Assembly: GCA_020631735.1 (NCBI GenBank)
Contig: CM036215.1
Location: forward strand, 15,650,346-15,714,345
Direction: 5' to 3'
DNA from: Saccharum officinarum
Lineage: Eukaryota > Streptophyta > Magnoliopsida > Poales > Poaceae
Length of the DNA: 64,000 nucleotides
This document shows, in pieces, positions 50,272-61,669 of the stretch (position 1 is its first letter; each line of letters opens with the position of its first letter). A program made the position numbers and the translations under genes. Below the pieces are notes generated by a model that made no database searches, had not been told where the DNA came from, and saw only the letters and a program-made list of their open reading frames with translations.

Positions 50272-51057
50272 ATGCAGCCTCCCGTGACGCCGCCGGTAGC
50301 CACCGGAGCAGCAGCACCTTCTCCGCTACCAGCCACCCTATACTCCCAGTCGCAGCCGTCACCACCACCATTATCAATCGCATCGACAAAGACCGGGAGG
50401 CGGCAGCTGCTGGTGTCGTCGTCTCTGCTGCTCGCGGCCAGCACCGCCGCCGGCGCGCGGGCTGCAGGAGATGAAGGGGCTTTGGCAGGGTACGTTGGGC
50501 CGCCGCCGGTGGTGACGGAGGCGGAGCGCGCGGCCAGCGCGGCCGTGTCGCGGCGCGTCGGGGAGGCCGTGGGGCTGCTGGAGCTCGGGCGGGAGCTGCA
50601 GGCGCGCGGGGAGTTCCCGGAGGCCCTGGCGTCGTTCACGCGCGTGGTGCGGGAGTACGCGGACCTGGCGCTGTCGGAGTACGCGCGCGTGGGGCGGGCG
50701 CTGGTGCTGTACGAGATCGGCGACCGCGACGAGTCCATCGCCGAGATGGAGGACGTCTCCATCGCGCTCAAGGGATACCCAGGTCGAGGTCGTCTATTTG
50801 TCAGTCAGGTCCAACTGATGAGCTACCTAGCTAGGTAACTGATGGATTACTGATGATGAGGTTTATTTGCAGAGATCCACGCGGCCCTGGCGGCGGCGCT
50901 GTACGCAGACAAGCACGCGGCGCTGCTGGCGGAGAACCAGTTCGCCATCGCGACACTGCTGGACCCGCACTACACGGACCTCGCCTACGTCAGGGACACC
51001 AAGCACTGGCCGCCCAGCCTCGTTGCATCACTCCACGACTTCATCACACTCTCCTAG
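50272..51057 (+). CDS. Probable thylakoid-lumen TPR-like protein
   Basis: Exon 1 is 50272-50782 and exon 2 is 50873-51057, joined across a phase-1 intron (CCAG/GTCGAG ... TTGCAG/AGATCC); 231 residues. Residues 1-40 are Pro/Ser/Ala-rich, like a chloroplast transit peptide. GRRQLLVSSSLLLAAS (42-57) with ARA at 62-64 looks like a twin-arginine lumen signal and cleavage site. The mature part has helical pairs with TPR-like spacing (ELGRELQARGEFPEALASF at about 95-113; then ALVLYEIGDRDESIAEME). The C-terminus is DTKHWPPSLVASLHDF. It probably serves in a chloroplast protein complex; no specific partner can be named. An upstream in-frame ATG at 50068 exists, but 50272 gives the better N-terminus. 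Confidence 0.82.
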
Positions 51058-51189
51058 TAGCTAGGCAGCAGCTCACGGCTCACGCACACAAAGTTTCTGC
51101 TATTAGTTGTATACTTTGTATACTTATATTGTATCTATATAGCTGTTAACCACGTATAAGGTTCTCATCAATATCAATGAAGAAAAATT

Positions 51190-51690
51190 AGAGCTCCTAG
51201 CCTAGCAAGAACTTTCGGGTGTTCAAAGGGTACCTTGCCTTTCACCTATTTGGTCTGCCTCTCGGAATCACAAGGCCAAGAGTTCAGGATTTTTTATCCT
51301 TGGTAAACAAATGTGATAGAAGGGTGGTGAGTGTTCTCATTTCTGTCTCAGGCCGAGAGATTGGGGATCACAAATGCAGTTTTTTCATCTTTGCCAACCT
51401 TTTACATGAGCACCTTAAGTCCTTAACCCTTCCAAAAACTGTCATCCAGCAAATATACAAATAATGAAAACACTGCCTTTGGAGGGGGTCAGATATCAAT
51501 GCGAAGAATCCACCAAAGGCAGCTGCGAGATGGTCATGCCAAAGGAGGAAGGAGGTCTAGGACTCATCGGACTAGAAAAGCATAATGAAGCTCTGATTTT
51601 AAAAAATGTCAACAAATTCTTTAATAATCTAGATATTCCTTGGGTTCAACTAAGCCACAAAAGAGTACGAACACAAAAAGGAGCTTGTAA
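51190..51690 (+). pseudogene. LINE reverse-transcriptase C-terminal fragment
   Basis: In one frame: VFKGYLAFHLFGLPLGITRPRV (51213-51280; FGLPLG motif of plant LINE RT). After a stop and frameshift: PKEEGGLGLIGLEKHNEAL and then NNLDIPWVQL (about 51540-51655), the region just before the zf-RVT domain. It begins about 130 bp after the TPR stop codon. The 5' part of the LINE and a poly-A tail were not found, so it is a decayed fragment. Confidence 0.75.
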
Positions 51691-52062
51691 TGCAACCCTA
51701 TAGCTATAGTAAAGTGTACAGGATGCAAGAGAAGGGTATACACTACCTTTGGATGAGGTCGAGGAGTTTGGGTATGTCTCCTGATGTAACCTCATGAGTG
51801 CACCCAAGAGCATCCTAAGTCTCCAAACTAACCAAGAGACACACAACATGAGACGATTTGACCCATCCTTCTCATGTTCTATGGGACTACACATTATAAG
51901 CCTTGAAAGAAGGTTAGCAACATCACAAGTTATATAAATGTAGCTCCTCCTAAGATTGTGCACTTTGCTTTTGAATCACTAACATATGATGTGTATTTTG
52001 TTGTTAAAGACAATTGGGGAGCAAGACTTACAACTTATTTTAAATGTAGGAAATAAAAAAAA
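51691..52062. other. Intergenic, no gene
   Basis: A minus-strand open frame at 51646-51963 (105 codons) has no recognisable domain and overlaps the LINE remnant. Probably transposon-derived. Confidence 0.4.
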
Positions 52063-52617
52063 CACTACTACACAAAGGATTGTTGGCGCAAGTCAAAATT
52101 GATTTTCAGAGGAGGACAGCGGGTCTGCCTCAAGCAAACGGTCACTGCTAATCGGACATTTCCAAAGGTGGGTGCACGACCACCTCTATAAATCTATTAA
52201 CAGTGGCGGGCATCTTAAGATGCTTACCTCTGTTGATGCCATTTATAGAGGCAGACACGTTAAGACGCCTACCTTTGTAAATGGTTTCCAAAAAAACCTA
52301 AGAAAATAAAAAATTAGCATCTTTGAGGATTCAAACGCACAACCTACTGTTCAGCCATAACCCACAACCAAAAGGTGGCACCAGGGACCGGCCTAGGTGA
52401 TTGCCTGACCCGGCCCGAGCCCATCCAGCCTCCCACTTCGACACATGTAGAGGGAACACACTATGGAGCAATCTTGCGTGTAGATGCAAAGTCGGTTTGA
52501 TGAAATGGTTGTTATGATTAGACATGGCTTGAAGGGCCCACCATTCATACAAACACACACTCACAACCACCTTTGGATAGCTTGGTATACCTATCAACCG
52601 ACTTCAAGGAGCACTGA
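52063..52617 (+). mobile_element. CACTA-like terminal fragment
   Basis: It opens CACTACTACACAAAGG, a CACTA-type terminus. It then carries subterminal repeats (TATAGAGGCAGACACG, TTAAGACGCC) also seen at 41500-41710 and 60925-61135. A matching right terminus was not found. A gene-like relation is absent. Confidence 0.5.
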
Positions 52618-54089
52618 CACTACAGGAAAATCTCCCTAATGCCACGGTGCGCATTGCAACAGCGTAATATGTTGGTGTTTTGCCACTATTTAGAAAAATT
52701 GTTGCAATATTTGAACTATGTTGCCACTAATTTATTGCGTTGTGGTAATTCTGATTTTGGTTGAAAGAGGTTGGCTTTATTGCCACAATTTTGATAATGG
52801 TTGTGATTAGTTAACAATTTTGCCACAGTTTTTCTTGTTGTGATAATAGTCAAATTCATCGCTACATGTAAGTGTTTTTGCCATAAAATAGGATGTGGTT
52901 GCAATTAGTTTGCAAAATTTGCTATGAATTTCCTGTGTTGCGCAAACTTTTTCTTGTGTTGCAAAAATGTTCCTTTGTGTTGCAACGAGAAACAAGGTTG
53001 TTGCCTCTAAGAAGTTTATATTGCCACGAATTTCTTCCATGGTGCAAATTTTTCTTGTTTTGCAAAATGTTTCTCTATATTGCAATGAGATATAAAGTTG
53101 TTGCATCAAATGGAATATATGACCACAAATTTGTTTGGCACACGTGGTTTGATACATACATCATACACCCTACCAGTGGTTCCACACAAACTTACAAGTA
53201 GTTAAATACCACATAACTATTTGGTTGTGAAATCAACGTGTGTAATGGTTTCACCCCATTGTGACATCATTTCTTGCCATCGCTTATTCTATATTGCAAC
53301 AAATGTTATTACCATGAACCACCACTACACTCGCACCTTTCATAGTCGTGTCGTAATCCACATCGCAATCCAATTTTGGCTTTGGCAGTAAGCTGTGGGC
53401 AGTGATACTCATAGCCATCACTGTCGATATCTGAGACCGACTAGGGTGTACACCACACCACCGGATTGGCTTATCATTCATCCGTGATAAGGTCCTTACT
53501 TCCGTCGCATTAGAGCACAACCTGCGTGTGTGGGTATGCACTAACACTATCACATGGCTTATGCTCCGTCCATGATCAGATCCTTATTCCGTCGCATTGG
53601 CGGTTGAATTTGGTCGATAAGGACCACCAACAACCATAGAGGTCGAGAGGCAACAGAACAAAGCAACAGATTCTGAGCTCAGCACAAAGGCAGAGCACCA
53701 AGAGAGGAATGACCGAGCGTTCCTCCCCACGGCAATCCGGTAAGAGACTTGAGCAGTCTTCTCCCTCGCCGGGGAAACCAACCTCACCACCGACGAGCCT
53801 AGGATAGCACCGAGCGATCCCCTGCCAAATCTCTTTCTTCTTCGTTGTAACCCCCTGATTTGGGTGCTTTCGAATACAAACAACAACCATTGCTAGACGT
53901 AGGGCTCCGATAGCCTGAACCAGGATACATCACTGTGTCTTCTCTTGTGTTCTTGAGTCCACCTAAGCCACCGGAGACCCACTTAGTGACACCTGACGAA
54001 CAACAATGCTTGCCGCGGCAACAAACCCACGACACCGTGCTATCAAGTGGGCAAATTCATTTTGCAAGTCAGTTATCTAGTGCCACTTG
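52618..54089. mobile_element. CACTA-like sequence with repeated TTGCCAC motifs
   Basis: It begins CACTACAGGAAAATCTCC, a common grass CACTA start. From 52640 to 53130 it holds many TTGCCAC / TTGCAAC-type motifs about 25-60 bp apart, like subterminal repeats. The rest (53280-54089) has short open frames of no known identity. A right terminus could not be fixed; TAGTG at about 54079 is possible but has no target duplication. Sequence shared with copy A starts at 54090. Confidence 0.45.
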
Positions 54090-56765
54090 AGAAGTCTAAC
54101 TTGTGTTGCATGTGGAGACGAGTGTCAGTTTCAAAGTTGAGAGAAAAACCTTTGAGAAATGGTTTCAAAATGCCAATTAAGGCTTAAAGGTAGTACTTGT
54201 CCCGTGGGAGATCACTTGGAGTTGGCATACATTGAAAACGTTTTTGGGTGTGCACTTGTAGTGGTTCTTGGAAATGGAATTCTGTGTTGATCGGTTATGT
54301 TTCATGGCACTTGTGTTATAATTGGCCTAGGAGAAAGAGAAAAAAGAATTTAAATGTCATGGTCCTCTTCATTATACAACTCTAGAAAAATCGACCTAAT
54401 CAATTAAACTTTCATGGAATTTTGGACCAAGGAGTCCGACGTTGAAATAGTGCTTGAATAGTTGGATTTGATAATGAGGATTTACCTAATTAAAGATCAG
54501 TCTCCCATCAAGAGGTGAGATGGTTCATCATGTTGCACATCTATGGTTTGCCCTAGGAGTCATGTTTTGTTTTTCCAGTAAAGCACAAAATCTTTTTGAA
54601 CAAAGTAAAGCACAAAATCAATTAGCTTGTAAGATGATTTGTTTGAGCATATGTTTTGCGCAACAATTTTTCATAAACAGTTCGTAAACTAATTCGGAGT
54701 AGACACATTCAGTTTGTTTGGGACATGTGACTCAGTTAATAGCTAGAACTGTTCTTCTGATTAGTTCATGGATTATGTGAGATAAAAAAAAACAGACAAA
54801 CTCTGTAGTCTATAGGTATTAGGCAGGGCAGTGCTGAGCATTCTGCTATATCGCTTGTTGTTACTAGAGTGTTGCATAGTAAGTTGGCCGAATATTGTAC
54901 CGAATTACTTGTTAGTCGCAACCTCCTAAATCATGGGCTGCAGCTAGAATGCTATAAGTAGGGGTTTCCAATAATATTATGTTTTTGTCTGTATAAAATT
55001 AAGGGAGGGCCAAACTATACAACAAAGTTCAGGAAACTTACTGCATCAGAAGTTCCAGCGTGGCCAACAGATGTAATTGCCGGAGCTCTACTTCGACGAT
55101 TGTGCATGCGGCCTGCGTGCAGCGTCCGGCACACCAGCATAGTGCCGATGCAGCTCACTTCCGTTCTGAATTTGTATTCAGGAAATGAAGACAGTAGTTT
55201 TTACTGCACGAATTACAACTTAGAAATGGAACTGTTCAGCTGCAAGTGAGGGGTATTTCAATCCGTGTTACATCCCCTGGTACTAGGCTAATGATTCTTT
55301 GACCAAGCAAGTATTATTAGGTTCTGATTACCTTGATAATCATCGAAGGCTGGGTGGAATGGTGTTCCATCAGGAAGGCTAGAGGCATCAGTATAACAGT
55401 AGGATGCTGGCGTGCTGGTGTTTCAGATTTGGGAACCCAGTTGGGCAGAGAGCATATTCTTAAAATGCACATGTAGGTCCCCACTTGTTAAATGTGTCGC
55501 TTGAGGTCCAAATCACCCTAATCTGCAAGTGTGATTACTTACGTATGTCACGCTTAAGCGTGGCGCTCGAGATCAGATGCCGCATCCTTTATTATGTGCT
55601 CATGGCCACCACCACTACGATGTATACGATAATTTACGTGCTGTATTTGTGTGCCATATATGTAAGCTTTTTTCAGACGACAGAAGAATTATATTAGACA
55701 AAAAAAAGAATTATATTAGATAATAGCTAGGTTCATCAATATGTTACCAGCACTCTGAAATACATACATATATCAAGAAATTGATTTTCATCTAATTTTA
55801 TCCACGCTGTGAATAGTTCCAAATATCAAAACCAAACTTATATGATGATTCGTATGAATGACCGTACAGGCAAACACTCGGCAAAAGGCCTGAGAACGTA
55901 TGCCTAACGAATGACGGCCAACATTCTTGCAGGCAGAGTTGAGGAACTTCTTCTTTCATGTGTCTTCCTTCTTCTTTCTGCCACCAAAGAATGAGGAAGA
56001 CTGATCTAAACTTATTCTCCCTAGTCCTTCATCGTGGCCAGATCTAACCATAACAAAACGGAGAAGAGTCCGGAGAAAATTATTCTATGGTAGTGACATC
56101 ATCTCCGCTTTGGTGTCATTGTACGGAAAAAAGTCTCCATGTCATCATACTAGTGAAGTTGCTAACGCCGTAGTTGTCGCCCTCATCTTCAACAGAGCCG
56201 CGCCATGGAGAAAACGATTCCACCTTACCTCTCGTCGTCGGCAAAGAGGAGGAGGAGATAAATTCTAAATACCAAGAAATTTGGTATGGAGGGAAACTAA
56301 CCCTAAGAACTCAATCTAAAAAAATTTATTAAAAACGATGGATCCCCACTCCCTCCGGCCTCTAGCGAGATGCCGGAGGGGAAGAGAGGGGGACCAACGG
56401 TGGTGGAATGCGGGGGCAGCGGCGACGACGACACTTAGAGCGAGTCGCGAGAGAGAGGTGCTTGTCTTCGCACAAGGTATATATGATTATATGCAAGCTT
56501 TTTCTGATTAGGGTGATTTGTATCTTAAATGACAAACCTGAAATGCTGTCGTATCTGTGTGCCACTCGCATGATTGTATAACTATGTATGTGAGACGTGA
56601 ATCTTAATGAATCTAATTGTTCGTTTTATTTTTTATAAATTACAAATTTTGTCTTCCTTTGTTTATCATAGGCTCGCTACTATTTGTTGTCTGTTACAAT
56701 CAATTGCATAAAACTTAAACTATGAAAAAATATCATCATTCGGTTTTTTTCATGTGCATCATGAA

Positions 56766-56800
56766 ATGTTGTCGTACCATTAGCACGAGCACTCTACTAG
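56766..56800 (+). mobile_element. Helitron-like 3' terminus, copy B
   Basis: TCGTACCATTAGCACGAGCA then CTCTACTAG and T, the diverged duplicate of the end at 7705-7739. No 5' end was found. Confidence 0.4.
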
Positions 56801-57728
56801 TTAAAGATCAATCTCCCATCAAGGTGTTTGCTTGTTGGATGAATTTAGCCAGGATGTCGACTGGATGATCAAACCCTGTCCATCTGGCCTTGGCTCACAA
56901 CATCATGATGCTGCGTCGCTAGCTCGCCGCTTACCGAGTCGCCGACCAATGTGGGTGTGGTTGCGGTTAGGCAGGCTAGTCACCCATCCCCTAGTGGGCA
57001 ATAGGCAGCGGCCCCCTCCGACTCCGAGTCTTTGATTATGAGCTGCCTCTACCAGGCGCCTAGCGGGTGATGGTGGCTGATCTCCGTGGCCCCCTCTTGC
57101 TAGTTGACAGCCACACTTTGATACCAAAGGTTAAGTAGAAAGGGACTAAAATAGGAACAGAGGAGGACTAGAGGATAGGTTGCAACCCACGTAAACATAA
57201 AGAGTTGTCAAATGATAGTCGTTGGTCGAGGTACGTGCTCGTGTTGTGTTTGTGTCTAGGCTGGATAGAAGTGTAGAGATTTTTGGCCCAATACCTAAGG
57301 CCACTTTAGATCTGACAAGAGAGTTTTTGGGCCACTCCTAAGGCCGTGGCCCTAGGCCCATATCCTTCCTGAACCAACATTATGTTATGTTGTGTACATA
57401 GGGTATTTATATTGCCAAGGGACGGGCCAAAACAAAATTACCACATGTTCACATCCTATTCACTGTACTTCTAGAATATTTGAGGGAAATTTAGACATTT
57501 GGCTTGGTCATCAATCTAGAAATTTCCTGACATCTAAGAATAATAATCACCTGAGCCGTTTATGTCATGCTTGGGCGCTACCTCGGTACCACCGCATGTG
57601 TTGTGGGTGCGCTATCCTCTGTGCCTTTGGCATTGTGGTCTCCTTGCCACATGGAGGTCTATGGTCTAGAGATCTTGTCCCTTATAGGCTAACATCGTCT
57701 CTAGAGTAGAACAATGTTAATCTCATAG

Positions 57729-58787
57729 GGTGTGTTTGGTTGAGTGCCTTAGGGGCTAGCGAAGCTCCCATAATGTAGCCTCTTAGTGTTTGGATGCCTG
57801 TGTAGCTGCTAAGCCAGGCTCTGGGAAGCCAAAAGAGGGGTTTGGGGCTGGCTTGCTGGAAACGCCCAGGGGGATCGTTTCTAGGAAGCCAGGCTTGGCT
57901 AGGAGACCTGTGTGTTCATCTCACCGCACGTTCACTCACCTCCGCTGACGCTCGTCTCCCACGCGAGCTCACCGCCTCTTCCACGTGACCTCCGCGGCTC
58001 CGTTGGTGCTTGTCTCCCCGCGAGCTTCGTCTTCGCGCATGCTACACCGGGAAACGCACGAACCTCTACCTCCTCCCTGCTCACGTCGTCGCACCTCTTC
58101 CTCCTCCGTGCTCACGCGGGTCCTGGCCAACCACCGGGAACCGCATAGATCTCTGCCCCCTCCGCGTAGCTCTGCAAGTTTTTTCCCATCGATATCTGTT
58201 GTTCCATGTCCACCCATCTCCATCATTTTGCATTCGCTTGGCGGCTGGCGCCTTCCATGGCCACCGCCACCCTCGCCGCTCCCTCTTCCTTCTTCTCCTT
58301 ACGGCCGATGCCAGCGTAGGCGCGGACAGTGAGGAGAGGACAACGAGGCCCTTCCTCCGCCCCACGTGTGCCTACGCTCTGCAAGAGGGCCAGTCCCGCA
58401 GCTTCTGCCGCCTGCCGTGCGACCTCGACCTCGAGGTCATCGTGCAGTGCCCGCAGGCGGCGGGAGAGCGCACGCCCCTAGTGTTCGTGCACGGGAGCTT
58501 CCATGCGGCCTGGTGCTGGGCTAAGCATTGGCTTCCCTTCTTCTCGCCGAGCATGCCCACCATGCCCACCACCTGTTCGATTGAAGTTTTCAGAGGGTAA
58601 ACTTACCAGTTGAAGGAAGAAGTGATTCTATACAAATTAAATCAGACAACCCAAACACACCGATTTCTATCCAGGCTTAGTACAGTCAACCAAATAGGTG
58701 TTGCTTGCGTTGGCTAGAGCTAGATACAGGTAACCTATCTTAGTTTTAATTTGCTAGCCAAACTTAGCGAGGAAGTGAACCAAACAC
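57729..58787. mobile_element. Non-autonomous hAT-like transposon, copy B
   Basis: The same ends as the copy A element (GGTGTGTTTGGTT / AACCAAACAC). The left flank TCTCATAG is identical to copy A; the right flank is ACTCGTAC, so the target duplication has decayed. 1059 bp, with small indels against copy A. Confidence 0.7.
58257..58600 (+). pseudogene. Captured alpha/beta-hydrolase first-exon fragment, copy B
   Basis: The start codon at 58257 has the same downstream TAG stop as copy A. The hydrolase text (PLVFVHGSFHAAWCWAKH) is in another frame and ends at a TAA at 58600. A six-base insertion relative to copy A (the text reads DLEVIVQCP) suggests copy B is closer to the parent exon at that point. 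Confidence 0.65.
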
Positions 58788-59215
58788 ACTCGTACTTGTC
58801 AAGAAAACTCCATAGTCGACACTTAAAATACGGAGACATTTATCTAAATTTTTTTTTCAACAAACAGTGTAAATTCGCAGGGATCCAATGATTTATCCCC
58901 ACATTCCATTCGCATGGTTCCCCTGTCCGAGAGGGCCCACCGCCCCACCACCGTCCTACTCCTATTTGCAAAGAGATGCGCCGCGCCGCTGACCTCGCCC
59001 TGTAACAGGAAACCGCTTCGTCCTTCGGGTCTCCTTGGGCCCCGCTTCGGCTGACACCACCAACAAAAACCTGACACCTCTGCGTCCCCACATGCGTCTG
59101 CAATACAGGAGAAGCCTGTTCTGATTTGCCAAGCGGCAAGCCCAGTTGTTTTCACCGGTGCACAACGCAAGCACTCCACATCGATCGCGTCGCCGCACTT
59201 GGATCCACCTCCACC

Positions 59216-59829
59216 ATGGCCCAGGAGCACCCGTTGGCGCTGTCACTGCCGCCCGCCAAAGGCAAGGAGTCCTCGCCATGGGCGACGCCGACGGCGGAGG
59301 CCGAGCGCGCGCGCCGCCGCACATGTCCAGGCTCTACGCCGAGCTGGATGCGCAGCTCCCCGGCCTGCCCCCTCGGGTCCGTCCGTCTACAGTTTCTTCC
59401 TCTCTCCCCACTTGGTTCATTCTTTCTTGGCCATGGTCTCACGGTATCACGACGCCGTGCAGGCGAGCATGGCGCGGATCCTGGAGGACGCGATCGCCTA
59501 CGTGGGGGGTGCTGCGGGCCACGGTCGCGGGGCTGGAGGCGCGCGCCGCGTTCGCGAGAGCGGCGCGGACGGCGGCGCCCGCCGGCGCCGGCGCGGCAGA
59601 GGTGCTCGTGGCAGGGAAGGTGTCGTGCTTCGCCGTCCGCCTGCCGGAAGCGCGGCGCCGGGGCGCGCTGACGCGCGTGCTGGAGGTGTTCCGGCGACAC
59701 GGTGTGCCCGTCCTCGCGGCCACGGTCACCAGCGACGGCGGCGAGGCCGCGGTCACGGTCACCACGGCGCCAGTGCCGCCGAGATTCCTCCAGGGGATTC
59801 AAGAAGACATCAAAAGCAGCATCTCGTGA
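59216..59829 (+). pseudogene. bHLH transcription factor, copy B, with two frameshifts
   Basis: Aligned with the intact gene at 26830-27497. The ATG (59216), splice donor (GGG/TCC region), acceptor (GTGCAG/GCGAGC) and stop (59827-59829) are kept. A single C is missing in the CGCCGCCGC(C)ACATG run near 59320, which destroys the basic region after three Arg codons. Six Gs replace five at 59504-59509, which shifts helix 2 and everything after it. The two changes are in different exons and do not give a functional basic region. Elsewhere the copy differs by only a few bases. Both changes are in homopolymer or short-repeat runs, so sequencing error must be excluded. Confidence 0.8.
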
Positions 59830-60303
59830 TTTGTTAACTTTTCTGTTTTCTTATACAGATCTTTTCATCACCTTATCATCAAGGATGGACGGATGCATAT
59901 GCAATTATGCATCATCTATCTCTCTCTGTTCAGAAATCAGAACAGACTTCGTGTTTCATATAGAATTCCCGGGGAAGAAAGCATCCTTAGGTGCAATTTT
60001 GGAGGATCCGAGTATCCCAAAATTTTGGCTTTGGATTTCTTAGAGTTTCGGAGACAACAAATTTTGCGAGTATGTTGGTCACCTTGAGTTAGTGTTTTAT
60101 TTGGAAATGTGAATCACTTGAACAATGATTAGTTTGATCAGAGGCTTTGTTACCGCCTTAATTGCTATCTATATATAGGTTCTTCCCCCGATCTTGACAT
60201 TTACAATTACTTGCATGTTTCTTATTTCTTATATATGTATATGTATGTTGGTAGGTCGGTGTGGCATACATCATTTGTTTGTGAGTAGGTATTCAACTTA
60301 AGC

Positions 60304-60421
60304 GGCTCTGTTCGCTTTGCTGAAAAGTCAGGCTGAAAAATAATGTTCGCTGATTTGTTGTGAGAGAAAAATATTGTTCCTTCGCTGAAAAAGTACGGCT
60401 GATAAGCTAAGCGAACAGGGA
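60304..60421. mobile_element. MITE with GGCTCTGTTCGC ends, copy B
   Basis: Duplicate of 27980-28097; here the right end reads GCGAACAGGG, closer to a perfect terminal inverted repeat. Confidence 0.7.
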
Positions 60422-61669
60422 TATCTTCAAATTTTGCAAATGGATTGTTACCGTGTATGTTTTATGGGGAGTTTAAGAATCTGAGGAAGACATGCATGGA
60501 TTTGTTTGATATCCCGCCTACTTCAGTGACCTTGTATGTATTGTAATCGACAAGTTTGGTAGTGAGGTGACATTGAGAGGATGGATTTATCGTGGAAGGA
60601 TAAGGTCGCATTATATGTTGATGAACTCAAAGGCCCATGGGAGGCACTCCATAAAGATTGTGAAAGTCACTAATGCGAGTTCTTTGGAGGCGGTGGTAGA
60701 CCATGGCCATAGGAAGCGCCACGTAGGAGCCACTCGTGGTGTGCCAAATGTTGAAAAGGGATCAGAAGGGGCTGATGAAGTTGATCCCCTGTATAACTGA
60801 AGAGTCCAACATGTTGGAAGAGAGCAATGCATTTCAACTGGTTCTATCCCCTATTTGCATCAATGAGAAAACTCAGAGATTGTTCGTCCAAGTTGTAGTA
60901 ACCCTTTTCACAATCATTATAGAGCATTTTTTATGCGGATGTTTTTTATTTTCAGCGGTGGGCAAGCCATCGGCCTCTAACCAATCATCACTGTTTATCA
61001 CCATTTATAGAGGCAGTCAGCCATTGTGCCCACTGCTGTCAATGGCATTTACATACTCAGGTGTGTTAAGACGTGCGCCTCCGCTTAAACTTAAAAAAAA
61101 CAAAAGAAAATTGTGTCTTTGAGGGATCAAACTGTAGGGACCGTGACGCTAACACCTAAGATAGGGGGAGTGAATTAGACAACTTTAAACTACTTCTAAC
61201 TGGCCTCTAATTTCAACCTAGTCAAAACCTATGCAAGAAATAAACTATCTAGATGTGCAACTAAGGTTTTGCTAGGTGTGTTGCTATCTCTACAGCAAAA
61301 GAGTTATGCAACCTTGGTTTAATCCTATCAACTGAGCTAGAAAGGTAAAGCACACAACTTAAGTACACAATGTAAATGCAGAAGCTTGATTGAGATAGAG
61401 ATGCAAACTCCCGTCGATGACTCCGTTATTTTTACTGAGGTATCGAGTAGCTCCTCACTTCCGCCTAGTCCTCATCAGAGACCCTCGTAAGGATGCCCTC
61501 GCAAGGGCCAAGCTCTAGGTCAGGCAACTCTGTGGATATCTCTCGGGCCTTCCCCATGCGTAAGTGGGTCTCCGAGATGGCCTCTCCCGGACCGCTCGCC
61601 ACCGTCTTCACTATTGAGCTTTAGGCCAAACTGTCGCGAGCCTCATTCTCTCTAGTACCGGAATGCTAT

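Larger units (their letters stand above)
54090..61669. repeat. Segmental duplication copy B
   Basis: Collinear with 1-1274, 6298-9775, 26404-28589 and 41482-42242 of copy A. It keeps the pre-insertion states of the solo LTR (about 55359), the MULE-like element (about 58849) and the Tat element (60910). It contains the second bHLH copy and second hydrolase fragment. It is itself interrupted after 61669 by an LTR. The non-coding parts listed separately for copy A have the same content here. Confidence 0.95.

Noticed and set aside
54079..54083. Right terminus (TAGTG) of the CACTA-like element starting at 52618
   Set aside because: Flanking triplets do not match and the terminal repeat is too short; the end is left open.
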